From: Ustilago trichophora
Lineage: Eukaryota; Basidiomycota; Ustilaginomycetes; Ustilaginales; Ustilaginaceae
Direction: 5' to 3'
DNA length: 64,000 bases
Assembly (NCBI GenBank): GCA_900323505.1
Contig: OOIN01000002.1
Span: forward strand, 186,001 to 250,000
The notes beneath the pieces were generated by a model. That model did no database searches. It worked only from the letters and a program-made list of their open reading frames with translations, and had not been told where the DNA came from. Positions 1-10,688 of this stretch are shown here, in pieces. The position numbers were made by a program, and so were the translations under genes. Numbering within the stretch: the stretch's first letter is position 1; each line of letters starts with the position of its first letter.

Positions 1-74
1 CGTGGGGCACGCGCGAGTTGCACGTCCTCGATCCCGACGCCAACAAGATCGTCTTTTACCACGAGCTCAACTGA
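1..74 (+). CDS. Glyoxalase/VOC-superfamily protein, C-terminal end (partial)
   Basis: Only the last 23 codons are present, read from base 3 and ending at a TGA at 72-74. The visible peptide includes ELHVLDPDANKIVFYHEL. This is the typical final beta-strand pair of vicinal-oxygen-chelate proteins (glyoxalase I, bleomycin-resistance and extradiol-dioxygenase relatives), in which an E-x-H/D-x-x-D-P-D-G/A-N pattern closes the metal site. The substrate and the exact subfamily cannot be told from this fragment. The gene enters from outside the window and is convergent with the AFG1 gene downstream. Confidence 0.6.
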   Translation, partial: WGTRELHVLDPDANKIVFYHELN

Positions 75-364
75 AGCAACCCATCCAACCTTTTTCGCAT
101 GATATACCCTCTCCTCATGTTGCGGTTCATCTAGACCGTTCGTCAGCTCACCCGTTTGTACCACCTCCACCACCACCTCTCGTTTCTTTGCAGTCTCTTC
201 TTTTATCGTTTCTTTGCATCTTTTGTACTTGTACCCTTCTGTAACAGTAGCTCATCCATTGATTTGGTCCGAAATCATACGCCACCCCCACTCTGGTCTT
301 ATTTTTAAATTCGTGTCTGTGTTTGTTTTGATGTTGCGATTGCGATGCGAGTGTGAAGGTGTGG
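75..364. other. Convergent 3' intergenic region
   Basis: This stretch separates the VOC gene stop from the AFG1 stop codon on the opposite strand. It is CT/TG-rich, with T-runs near 200 and 300 that suit polyadenylation regions. No reading frame or RNA gene is supported. Confidence 0.6.
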
Positions 365-2112
365 TTAGTACTCGGGTGGTGCTTCTCCAGCAGTGCTTGC
401 AGTCTCGGCGTACTGTCTAGATCCCATCTCTGTCAGACGCGAGATGACACGTGCAAAGGCGAACAACTCTTCGTCACCAGTGAAAATTGGCGAGCCACCA
501 ATGTCGTCCATTGTCAGGCCCTGCACCGATTCAGTAACACAAGATCAACTTGTCAGCTTATGTCTTCTTCTCATCATGTTCTTCTGTAAAGTGGAAGAAA
601 GTGTCAACTTACCAAGTCATCCATCAGCGCACGCATCTGATCCGCCGTAGGCTTGGCCTTACCCGCATCGCCACTGAAAATCTGCAAGATGGGCACTTCG
701 CTGCTGGCCAACAGCTTGGTCTTACTCTCGTACGCCGCATCAATAAACGTGATGAATCTCCTCGCCAGATCTCTCTGGTTCAAACCCATCTTGGGCACAG
801 AATCGACAAAGATGGTGGTAAAGTTGTTGCAGATTTCAATGTAGTCTGCTGCTGATCGTGGTCTTCCGCAGAGCTCGTCGAACGTAAATCGGGCTACCTT
901 TTGAGTCGATTGAGGGACGTGCAAGGTTCGACCCCAGATCTTGAGCGGTCGATTCTCAACGACGGGATCGTGAGGGTTGGTCGAAGTCATGGCTTCGAAG
1001 AGCTTTTCAAATTCTCGAGTGTTGGCGTCGTTGAGAGGGGAGAAATAGACTTTGGAGAGGGCTCGTGGGACTTTTCGATAATCAGTGCCGGAGTTGAGGT
1101 CGGTGACGGAAAATTGAGATTTGAGAAGGTCGATGCAAGGAAGGAAACTTTGTCGTTGAATACCATTCTTGTACAGCTCGTCGGGGTGACGGTTGGAGGT
1201 CATGACCATGACAACGCCGTATGCAAGCATACGCTCGAGGAGACCACGGAGGATCATGGCATCGGCAATGTCGGTGACCTGGAACTCATCAAAGCATAAA
1301 ACAGAGTGATTGCGGGCCATCTCTCGAGCCACGGCTTCAATCGCATCGCTTTCCTCCCCTGCCGATGCACCTGAGGAGGAAGATGCAGATGCAGAAGAAG
1401 AGGAGGAAGAGGAGGACAAAGCCGAGGACGACATCATCATAACAATGCCGGAAGGTTTATGCGTCTTGGACTTGTAGAAATGCGCCCGTTTATGAGCCTC
1501 GATCATAAACTGGTGAAAGTGGATCCTGCGCTTCGCGGTAATGTTGCTTGGCAAAGTATCGTAGAAGAGATCCATGAGCATGCTCTTTCCTGTGCCAACG
1601 TCTCCATACAGATATAGTCCCTTGGGAATATCCTCCGAGATGGGCGGGATCTCCTGCGCATTGGACTTGTTCCCAAACGGAAGCCAGGAGAAGAACCCTT
1701 TCGAAGATTGCAAGTGCTCTTCTGGATCCGGCACCTCGGCCTGTTTGTAGCCTTTCAAGCGGTCGTGCAGACCTTGGAGCGTTTTCACAATGGTTCGCTG
1801 GTGAGCATCATCTCGCAGGACGCCGGTGGCGACCAGCTCCTCATAGCGTTCTGTCGGGGTGGAAGCCTTGAATTTCCCGCTCTTGGCGGCGGAGCCGGAT
1901 GACGCTGAGCCGGAGATGTGGCGCCGCGCAAGGGCAAATGGAGGTTTCGGCAACGATGATGATGAAGATGCGATAGAAGAATGCAGACGGCGCGCAATTT
2001 GGCGGGGGATGAAAGATGTGGCGAGCGCCAGACGGCGACCTCCAATGTAGCGTGCTGGAGGGACCAATTGAGATGGCCGAAGTGCCCGCATCGTGCGAGG
2101 TAGAGTGCTCAT
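365..2112 (-). CDS. AFG1: Mitochondrial AFG1-like AAA ATPase (LACE1/AFG1L family)
   Basis: Two exons on the minus strand, 2112-613 and 520-365, joined across a 92-nt GTAAGT...TGCAG intron at 521-612; the product is about 551 aa. Splicing restores the conserved family tail TGDEELFAFARVISRLTEM. The first exon shows a basic, Ser-rich mitochondrial-type leader, a Walker A motif GDVGTGKS near residue 172, and a Walker B motif LCFDEFQVTD. A Ser-rich insert of about 40 residues separates the two motifs. AFG1 proteins are inner-membrane-associated mitochondrial ATPases linked to turnover of nuclear-encoded respiratory subunits. The first in-frame ATG is at 2112; the frame stays open to 2127 but only through a GTG. 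The gene shares a divergent 1.1-kb upstream region with the UPF0658 gene. Confidence 0.93.
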
Positions 2113-3561
2113 CGTGTCTATGATCACCGGACGAAAAATCTCTATATGGATGAAGGGAAGAATGTGGATGATGATGGGAAGAAAAGGCGGGAATGCAAAG
2201 TGAGCGAGTCAAACCAACACACAGACACACACAACCCCACGCTTTAAAAATCGCCCGTGCGGAAATAGGACTCGGACGTAGGTGCTGCTTCCACGGCCCG
2301 TCCGCATTCTTCCGCTTCTTCCGACCCAGCGGTACCATGTGTTGTACATACAGAGCGTTCTTTACCCCGCACTTGTCCTCCGCCCTCTCATCTTATGAAT
2401 CAAGCAAGTTCTATTGGTCATCACTCTGCGGGGGCTACCAACCAACGCCAGCACGGAAAAGTCGAGCAAATGTATCGAACAAGGCCGAAATGATTGTGCA
2501 TCATCGAATCACACGCTCCTTCCAAGGAGAGAAAGAGTGAATCATCTTTCCGAGCCGACTTTCCGATGGATTGCTGAGATGCCCGATGCATCGGTGATTT
2601 GCCGCCCAACTTGAAATTCTAACCTGTTCCTGAAAGAGATACGCGAGTTTTCTCGATGACCGTTGCACGATGCGATCTTTCCTTTTTGCAAAGCCGAGTG
2701 AGCGGGACACAAAAATAAAAAATAAAAAATACAAAAAGGAGGAGGTAAGGAAAAAGAAAAACGAGGGTGAGAGGTGAGGGAACTCGATTGAAGAAGCAGT
2801 TAGGAGTCAAGCGAAAGGAGAGCCTCGGGAGAGCCAGAGGGAGGAGATACGAGTGGAGCCTGAAATCTGGCCATGCAACGTTCTAAATTTGGCTGTTGGA
2901 TCGACGATGCTGCTGCTGCTATACACGAAGTGGGAGGTACAAGAATAGAGAGCGCATTCACATTGTCATTTCCTTTTTCTGCTTGCCGTTCCGCTACTAC
3001 ATTTCGTGACGCACACTCGGATACAATACGCATCCATCCATCGACTCGTTCGTCAAGAGTTGTGGTGGTTGCTCGTTTTCACCTTCTCTTGACCATCCAA
3101 ATCCACCAAATACCCTCTTTTTCATTCCAAGACGGGGTCGCATGGATCCGTAGAGCAACGCATCGACGCTCAAGAGTGCTCCTTTCAAGATGAGCGTCTC
3201 GCCTTTCCCACCAGGTCAAGGGCGTCCCGCTGCTGCCCAACCAGAGATGCAATAGGCGCCCTATGCTGCTGCTTCTGCTGTTTCGTTTGGCGGTCACAAT
3301 GCTCCATCTTCCGCCCATCATACACCCACTCGAAGTGCCGATGAACCGTTCTCCTCGGCGGCCGCATACAGGAGCACCATCTCACCCGTCACTTCGCCTC
3401 CGCCTCGTGCAACCTCTTCCATCTCGCATACCACGCCGAGCCATGCCAACTACGAGCGAGCTTCTCCAATAAAGAGTCCTCCTCCGGCATCATCGCTCGT
3501 GATTCAGGAGCCTTCCGCCTCGTCTTCGCCCTCTCCAGCGCCGAATGGAGTAGCACCATCC
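2113..3561. promoter_or_regulatory. Divergent promoter/leader region AFG1 - UPF0658
   Basis: About 1.1 kb (2113-3189) is clearly non-coding, with an A-rich run near 2710-2760 and CT-rich leader sequence around 3080-3130. The remainder, 3190-3561, reads as a Ser/Pro/Ala-rich extension in frame with the downstream membrane protein but contains a TAG at 3253-3255. It is described under that gene. Confidence 0.5.
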
Positions 3562-5121
3562 ATGACTACAACGACCGCTGCTGGCGGCCACGATGGTCGC
3601 TCCGCAAGATCCTACAGCAAGCGTGATGGCACCGCATCCATCTCCAAATCTGCTCGCAGCAGTGCGACTTCTTGGCTCTACGGTAGCCCAGACTCATTCA
3701 TCCGAATTCCCTCCCGTAACGCGTTGGCATACATTCTCGTCAGCACCGTCGAAGCCATCATTGTCATCACCCTCGTTGGCTTCATCTTTGGCCGCATCGT
3801 CGCGGAAGTTGACAATTTCACGCAGAATCTCAAGACGGTCTCTGTCTACCTGGCGGTCTTCGTGTTCGGATGCGTCTTCCAGGTGCTCATGGCTTGGGAT
3901 GCCGTTCGGCTCAAGAACACAATGCAGCTGATTGGTGTGTTGATCTTCAACGTTGCCCTTACCATCACAGCCGCCATCGAGATCAGGCAGGTTAGAGATG
4001 CGCTCAATGCCCAGGACCAGATCGCGGGAGGCATCCCATGTCCCGATAATCCGGATCAGCTGTGCCGTGCTCGAGCGCTCTTCCCCTCGGTGGAAAGGTA
4101 TCTGATCGTGGTCACGGCGATCTGCTTTGTCGCCGAGATCCTGATGGCCTGGCTAAGCTTCAGGCTGTGGAAGGAATTCGGTTGGGTCATCTACCAAAAG
4201 ATCGGCGCCGATCTCAAGGTGCGCAACATGTTCTTCTGGTACCAGCTCTTCATCGTCTTTCTCAAGTTCGCATTCTTCTTTGGCGTCGGGTTCACGGTGA
4301 TCTACCTGATTCTGGTGGCCGAGACTACAGATTGGGAGTATGGTGTCACCATCGCTGCGGTGCCCATCGCTGTCGTTTCACTGTTTGCTGCCGGCTTCGC
4401 GGTCAGAAGGGAATGGTCGAGTTTGATGGTCCTTTCGCTATTCCTCATGATTGCCGGGCTGGTATACTTTGCATACAAGTTGACGCAGGTGTGGCTGCCC
4501 GCGACGAGGGATCAGTATACATTCGTACATACCACCATCACCTTTATCTCGGGTTTCGCGATCCTCTCGCTGGGGTTGACGCTGATCAACGGCTTCATTT
4601 GCCTGTTAAACTTCCACAAGGGTCTTAAACCGGCACATGACGCTATTGGCACCTTTGGTGGTGTCCATCGCCACCGCCCACGTGGAGAGACGGAAGGAAA
4701 TACGGTGGATTTGGAACCGAATGCTGAAAAGGATCAGGAGGATGCGTACCTTGCTCAGGGGCATCGTGGAAGCGTAATTGACCCAAGGAGAGGTAGTGTT
4801 GCGGGAATCCATAGTCCCGTGTACGCCAATGGAGGAGCAGAGATGCCCAACCGAAACACTACGTTGGATAGGAGAGCATCCGCACAGGTTTACGGTGTGC
4901 CACCAACAGCTGCAACGCTCGGCAATGCTCCCGTGCACGCACCCCAGCCCATCCCCGCTGCCCTTCAGCCCGACGGATTCCTCGGTTCGCCCCAGCCCCA
5001 ACAGCAGGTCTATCACCAGCAACCTCATCAGCAGGCTCAACTTCAGCCTCCTGCTCCAACACAAGCTTATCTAGATGCACACCAGCCAAGACCTTCGCCT
5101 TCGAGAATCTCTCTCGACTAA
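3562..5121 (+). CDS. UPF0658-type Golgi multi-pass membrane protein
   Basis: From the first ATG after an upstream in-frame stop the product is 519 aa. It shows about seven hydrophobic helices (for example NALAYILVSTVEAIIVITL and YLAVFVFGCVFQVLMAW) and the family-like stretch KIGADLKVRNMFFWYQLF, followed by a long hydrophilic Gln/Pro/His-rich C-terminal tail of about 140 residues. This matches the UPF0658 Golgi apparatus membrane proteins known from fission yeast, whose biochemical role is not defined. The frame stays open upstream to 3256. Just beyond is a TAG (3253-3255), and beyond that an in-frame ATG at 3190 with a similar Pro/Ala-rich peptide. A longer protein starting at 3190 is therefore likely in relatives, interrupted here by one codon. 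The start is uncertain; the core is sure. Confidence 0.85.
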   Translation: MTTTTAAGGHDGRSARSYSKRDGTASISKSARSSATSWLYGSPDSFIRIPSRNALAYILVSTVEAIIVITLVGFIFGRIVAEVDNFTQNLKTVSVYLAVFVFGCVFQVLMAWDAVRLKNTMQLIGVLIFNVALTITAAIEIRQVRDALNAQDQIAGGIPCPDNPDQLCRARALFPSVERYLIVVTAICFVAEILMAWLSFRLWKEFGWVIYQKIGADLKVRNMFFWYQLFIVFLKFAFFFGVGFTVIYLILVAETTDWEYGVTIAAVPIAVVSLFAAGFAVRREWSSLMVLSLFLMIAGLVYFAYKLTQVWLPATRDQYTFVHTTITFISGFAILSLGLTLINGFICLLNFHKGLKPAHDAIGTFGGVHRHRPRGETEGNTVDLEPNAEKDQEDAYLAQGHRGSVIDPRRGSVAGIHSPVYANGGAEMPNRNTTLDRRASAQVYGVPPTAATLGNAPVHAPQPIPAALQPDGFLGSPQPQQQVYHQQPHQQAQLQPPAPTQAYLDAHQPRPSPSRISLD

Positions 5122-5867
5122 GAATAATGTCTTATACGACTTTGCTCCGTTCTTATACCCTTTTAACTTTGATGAAGGCTTGACACTTTACGATTGATTT
5201 GCTATTTCTACGCTTGCTCGATGCTGTCACGGAATCACAATAATCACATGTGCTGTATTGTTACTTAGGATTGGCTCGTGTGTGAATAGACCAAGGGCGT
5301 AGTGGGTGCGTGTAAGCTTTCGTAAAGAACCGGAGGGCCCAAAAAAGTCGTCGCCGCGTAGCCGCTTCCAAGGTGTACGGTTCGGACAAGCCGACCATTT
5401 CCCCGGTTTTGCACTTTGGCTTGAGTCTCGATTGTCGGCATTGCCTAAAGATCACCCGCTCAACGAATCACAGCCTTGATCAACTTTGCGTGTAAAGTAG
5501 ATGTGTACGCGAGCCAATGTGTAAATTAGACGAAAGCCAAAGGAAACAAGAAAAAAAAAGAAAGGTGATATCCTTGGATAATGAAAAGATGCGAGCATGC
5601 GATGATGAAGAGACCAAAAGATGCAGTGATGGGTGTCTACGGAATGCTTCAAAATGTTTAGAGATGAATGTACGGTGACTGGGGAAAAAGAAAAGGGAAA
5701 ATGCGAAGAAGGGATAGAAGGTCCATATTTGCGAGAACAAGGAAATGTAGTTGGGGTTGAGACGGTGCACTGTGTCGACTCGAGAATCTTCTGATGCAAG
5801 AGATAAGAGTGGGCGACCCTTGACGAATGGAGTTTAGAGAGAGGATACAAAGCAAGCAAGAGGGCTA
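5122..5867. other. Convergent 3' intergenic region
   Basis: This lies between two convergent stops (UPF0658 and the phosphodiesterase). An A/G-rich run sits near 5545-5565. A 139-codon open frame on the minus strand (5452-5871) starts inside the phosphodiesterase stop but is Ser/His/Phe-rich without any recognisable domain. I treat it as 3' UTR. Confidence 0.55.
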
Positions 5868-6947
5868 TCATGCGGCAGCATTGACGGGGATTCCCGCCTG
5901 TGGCAAGGCGGAAGCGAGGCCGCTCTTCTCCGAAATGCTCGCTGCGCCGATGGTGGACGCTGGGAGCGAAGGCGCGGCAGTGCCACCGGCGGCAGAAGCA
6001 ACAGCGTCGACTTCACGGAACGGCGATCCAGCGCGCTTTTCGATGTTCGCCAGCCACACGCTCTGAAGAACGAATTGGGGCAAGGCGTAGTACCTCCAGG
6101 TGGCCCAACGGAAGAACATGCCAACTTCGACTTGACGTGTCGAGGCAAAGTCTTGAGTCATGTCTTTCCTGAGATCCTGGAAGAGGGCGGTCTTGTCGGT
6201 GAGCACAGCTTTGACACCCCATCTTGTAGCCTCGATCATTTCGTCCTTTCGGTTGACGGTCCAAACGTAGATGTCCTTTCCGGCTTTCTGCGCATCGGCG
6301 ATGAATTGCTGGCCATCGGCACCGACCAAGCAGGCAAAGTACATGGAGAAGCCAGTGCAGTCCTTCCAGAAGTACTTGCGTGCGGCTCGGGGCGAGGCGC
6401 CAATGTGGATACGCTTCATCGAAGGCACGTTGACCAAAGCCGACTCGAGGAACTTGGGGTGCCACAGACCGAGGATGAGACGGGGTGCGAGATCGGTCTC
6501 GAAATTGGGATACGACTCGATGACCTTGCGCATGAGCGGGAAGAGGCGGTCGGGGTTGTTGTCGGGCTTGATATCGAGATTTAACTTGACATGCTTGCAG
6601 TCCGGGCGCATGAGCAGATCGCACACCTGAACAAAAGTCGGGATCTGCTGTGCGGGCTGCTTGAGGGTGCGAAGGTGCTCGATACCGTCTTCGCCAAAGT
6701 AAGGGCGCTCGTAGATGAGACCTTTGCCGTTGGTGGTTCGCTCCAATGTTGGGTCGTGGAACATGACGATGACGTCGTCAGTGGTGATGTGAACGTCGGT
6801 TTCGAGACCTTCCGAGCCGTCGAGGATGGCCTTTTCAAAGCTGGCGATGGTGTTTTCGGGGAAGGTGGCTGAAGCGCCACGGTGGCCCCAGCACTCGGGC
6901 ATGTCGGGTCGAATGTCCATCTTGGCAGATCTGGTGATGGGACGCAT
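5868..6947 (-). CDS. Glycerophosphodiester phosphodiesterase-family lipase (Pgc1-like)
   Basis: The 359-aa product carries a complete GDPD signature: WGHRGA (His22, Arg23), PENT, GLETDVH (Glu49, Asp51) and MFHD (His64), then LNLDIKPDN. In yeast the closest type, Pgc1, is a phosphatidylglycerol phospholipase C that limits PG levels in mitochondria and lipid droplets. The length and the hydrophobic/aromatic C-terminal region fit that subgroup better than Gde1. The start at 6947 is the first ATG of any frame downstream of a good leader intron (GTAAGC at 7262 to TTAG at 7180, 83 nt). The frame is open further upstream and encodes a membrane-helix-like segment, but it has no ATG. The substrate is inferred from family membership only. 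Confidence 0.88.
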   Translation of the reverse strand: MRPITRSAKMDIRPDMPECWGHRGASATFPENTIASFEKAILDGSEGLETDVHITTDDVIVMFHDPTLERTTNGKGLIYERPYFGEDGIEHLRTLKQPAQQIPTFVQVCDLLMRPDCKHVKLNLDIKPDNNPDRLFPLMRKVIESYPNFETDLAPRLILGLWHPKFLESALVNVPSMKRIHIGASPRAARKYFWKDCTGFSMYFACLVGADGQQFIADAQKAGKDIYVWTVNRKDEMIEATRWGVKAVLTDKTALFQDLRKDMTQDFASTRQVEVGMFFRWATWRYYALPQFVLQSVWLANIEKRAGSPFREVDAVASAAGGTAAPSLPASTIGAASISEKSGLASALPQAGIPVNAAA

Positions 6948-8925
6948 GGTGATGGATGCGACGCGGTGCGACAGTAGCGATGAAGAGGAGAGGTGATGGT
7001 AGACCAGATAGATGGAAGCTGCGATTAGTACCACGTTGGCAACAAGGAGTCTCACACCAGACAAGCCGGTGAAAGAGAGAGAGAGCAAGCAAAGGTCACG
7101 AGACAGAAGAGCAAAAGCTAAAGAGGGTGGTGCCAATGGTAGGTCGTGAATGAGCCAAAGCGTTTGCCGCTTGCTGCGTCTAAGCAAATGTGCAGCTAGT
7201 CACAAGAGCGGGTGAGGTGAAGGTCCGTGGGGTGGGAAGGAGGCAAGGCGTCGGATGCTTACCAAGGAAGAGTGTGTGTGGGATTGGTGAGAATGCGAGA
7301 CCACAAGACCAGCGCTGGTCTGAGCCAAGACAAAGGAGAGATGGGAGGTGGGATAGGAGAATGAGGTCAGGAGTCAAGAGGGATTCGTATTCATATCTCG
7401 GAGGGAACGTGACAAGCTCGCCACGGAACGTGCTCACCGCTCAAGACAATAACTGATACTCTGTGCAACGGCAACGCGCTTTCTTCTCCACCCGCCGGTG
7501 CTCCTTTGCTGTTTTCCATGCCTACTTTGTTCGCATGTTTCCAAAATTTTTCGAGTGAGGCTTTTCCGCTCGTCATTCTCTCAAGAGGCACACGAATCAA
7601 CTGGTTCATCACTCTCTGACTCGTCTTTTGCCTCCTCGTACAGCATGTTGTTGTGGTGTGATAAGTGAGCTTTTAAACTGATGGGCCCCCAGTTCACTTG
7701 TCCCCACCAACACTGCATCGTATGCAAATGATCTTGTGATCCTTTGTTGACATCCGCACGCTGTCCAAGTCCCACACGCGGTGGCGACGTGGGGCTGGGC
7801 GGCGGCATAGCCTGCAACTTTGCATACTCATAGAGCTGCACAATTGGCGGCCCGATCGGCTTCTATTGATTCCTTTTTGCCGTTCAGCAGAGGAACCCCG
7901 CGTTTGGCATGCCCAGCAAAGCAAAGTTTTGATCTGCATTCGTCTTAACGAGCAAAGGCGATTGAAGAGGTACAATATGTCGCGCCCCACTCTAGGTTTA
8001 GCTCGAGCTTGGCAGTCTAGCCCTCTGCACGAGTGGGACCGAGGGATGATCCGGCTTCATCTTGTGCCACTTCTCAGTGATTCTGCAGCGACTAGACTGC
8101 TTCTCCACGACTTCTAGCACTGCTGCCACTGGTGCCATCGCTGTCTCCACTGTGTGGCAAACGAAGCATGACAAGGCTCGTGTCAAAGTTGCAGCTGCAT
8201 CTGTGACGCGGACTACAAATGTTAAAGAGCTGGACCCCTTTTGCATGAACCATTAGGCATCTGAGCTGTGTAAGAGGCGGAAACACTCTCGCTTTTCTTC
8301 TGCAGATCCCGGCAAGGTACCGATGTCCCACCGAAGCACTTTGACCTGTTGAACCAGTCCAGCTCCGCGAGACCAACGCAAGCAAATAAGCAGTGTGACA
8401 CAACCCGAAATTTTGGATGTCGTATTTTTGTGAACCCTACTTGCATCATGCTCTGGCTTGTGCCGCCCCTACAAAAATGAGAAAGAGAGGCACTACACCA
8501 GTGTGACTCGCTCTCGAAGACTTTCTTCCAGCCAATCTGGCACGAAATCCGCAAATTGCCCTGCTTAGCTCCAGTCTGGCTGGAACCCTTAGAGAAACGA
8601 CACCAGTCGTGACGTCGTGCCTGTCCACGTTCTCTTTCTTGGCTGCAACACTTCAGCCTCGGCCCGGCCACAACGTGCTTCTCGCCAACCTGTTCCATGT
8701 TAGACCGTCTATCTGCCAGTCCTGCCCTCAATCACTGTCGTGGCCGTCGACAGCCGTAGCAACATCAACACAGAGGGATCTTTTCTGAATTCATGTTGGG
8801 TATCAGATCCGCAGACAAGAAGCCTGTGATCGCTTTCTTGACGCCATCCAGTCCACAGCGTTGATCAGAGCTTTCAAATGGCAATGTAATGATATTGCTG
8901 CTTCCGAACTGATACAATGATGAGT
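6948..8925. promoter_or_regulatory. Phosphodiesterase leader with 5'-UTR intron, then intergenic DNA
   Basis: The minus-strand leader of the phosphodiesterase contains a likely 83-nt intron at 7180-7262 (donor GTAAGC, acceptor TTAG, branch-like GTGACTAG). From about 7450 to 8925 I see only short, unrelated frames and no RNA gene. The right end contains the 3' flank of the MFS transporter. Confidence 0.5.
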
Positions 8926-10688
8926 CTACCAATTGTACAAGAAGTAGATGTTTTTATTGTCGGTCATCTGCGTTTGAAATCCAAGCCAGTGAGGTATGAA
9001 GTCAGCATACTGAGCCACGAACCGGTATCTGATAAGGATTTCTAGGAGACTTACATCAAGTTCACCGTTGATCTTGTTCTTGAGCAGCCTTTCTTCTTCG
9101 CTGACGCCCATGTTGGCCAGCACCTTTCTTCGCCTCCTGTTCTCGGCAATCAGGTAGAGCAGCCAACAGATACAGAGCACAAAGACGAGTGCAAGCATCG
9201 ATGCTACCACAATCAACCCGCGAATGTAGCGAGGCGCATCCGAGGCGCGGAACACTTGAGGTCCGATCATGTTCTGTTCCGCATCACGAAGCGAAAGGAA
9301 ACCATCTTATCAGTATCTATCCAAAACTACATAGGTCCAGAGCGTTGCGATATACTTACACCGACACAGTAGCCCATAAAACAAAGCGTTGCGACCACCG
9401 TCTTCTTGGTCCTACCACCAATGATACTCGGCATCAGTGCCCACATGAGGAAGCTCTGCAGCGCGTACAAGATGCTCATCAGATAGACGCCGTACCTGGT
9501 CCATCTGTATTGCGGCTTGTTGGGCAGCGTGCCCGCCGTCATGACCGCCACAAATGCAGGAATGACAGTGAAGCACATGAAGAAGAATCGCAGCTTCGGA
9601 AACTTGTGAATCATGAACGCTGCGAAAAGAATCCAGCAGAATGAAAGGGCGAACGACGGCAGCTGGTAAAGGATCGTCTCGAGCGGCGTAAAGGAGAACG
9701 ACTGGTAGATGAGAGATTGGAACGTAGTGATGCCTCCGTTCGGGATGCAGCAGGATACGTTGATGAAGAAGATGAACCAAGTGTTTGGGTCGGTGAGGGC
9801 ATCCTTGACCTGGTCCCACTTCCAAGCGTGAACTTCGCCTGTACCGGTACCGTTGTCGATGATACGTGCATGTGCGAGCTTTCTCTCATCGTCGTTGAGC
9901 CACCAAGCGGTCTTTGGAAGTCGCAGGAAGACGCTCGTCATGATTCCGGTGAAGACCGTCAGTCCGCCGAGGAAGAAGTTGATCACCCTCCAGCCAGAGA
10001 TGCCACCATCGTCGTGAGCCCTTTTGGCAATGAAGTAGATCAGCACTGATACCCACAGCGAGAACCCCGTATTCATGGCAAAGTACAGCAGCTGCCTAGA
10101 ATTCTGCTCTGATCTCTTGTACCAACTTGCTACGATCAAAGCAAAAGCCGGGGTCACCACACCCTCCAGAGCACCCAAGATGAATCGCACCGCCATAAGC
10201 TGCGCAAACGTATTGCACAATCCCAGCGTGATCAACACGACCCCCCACACAATCACCATCGCCGACACCACATACGCTGCGTCCACCCGTTGCATACCAT
10301 AGTTCATCGCAGGTTGGAAGATGAAGTATCCAAGATAATAGATCGTGGTCAACCACGAGTATTCTTGTCCTTTGAGATGGGTGTCTTGCTTCAATCCAAA
10401 GAGGACTCCATTGGCGAGAGACACTTTGTCTGCATACTGTAGGCCATAGATGGCCAGTAGACACGGCACAGTGTATCGATCAATTTTGCGTCGAAGTCGA
10501 CGATTGTCTTCCTCGGAAAGATCGTTCTCGGCTTCGATCACCTCTTCAATTTTGGTGAGCTTGTTGACGTTGGTGTTGTCGTCAAGCTCGGTGACAGCGT
10601 ACGACTGGAGGTTCTCTTTCTCGCTCGCGGCTTTGATGCTCTCCTCGCCGTGATTTTGAGACGTGATGGAAGCTTTGCTGCTTCCCAT
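8926..10688 (-). CDS. MFS transporter, Dal5/allantoate-permease (anion:cation symporter) family
   Basis: Three exons on the minus strand: 10688-9360, 9273-9055 and 8967-8926, separated by introns of 86 and 87 nt with GTAAGT donors and CAG acceptors. The product is 529 aa. The first splice rebuilds GYCVGNMIGPQVF, the hallmark of the Dal5 group, and the second rebuilds the short acidic/aromatic C-terminus MTDNKNIYFLYNW typical of the family. About twelve membrane helices follow a hydrophilic N-terminus of about 85 residues. Family members import allantoate, ureidosuccinate, nicotinate, dipeptides or related carboxylates at the plasma membrane. The particular substrate cannot be read from the sequence. 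Confidence 0.92.

Noticed and set aside
3212..3255. Short intron removing the in-frame TAG of the UPF0658 gene
   Set aside because: Only 41 nt, poor donor (GTCAAG), no branch point, and it would shift the frame.
5452..5871. 139-codon minus-strand frame starting inside the phosphodiesterase stop codon
   Set aside because: Simple Ser/His/Phe-rich composition from an A/G-rich 3' UTR, no domain, and eukaryotic mRNAs rarely use such overlapping second cistrons.
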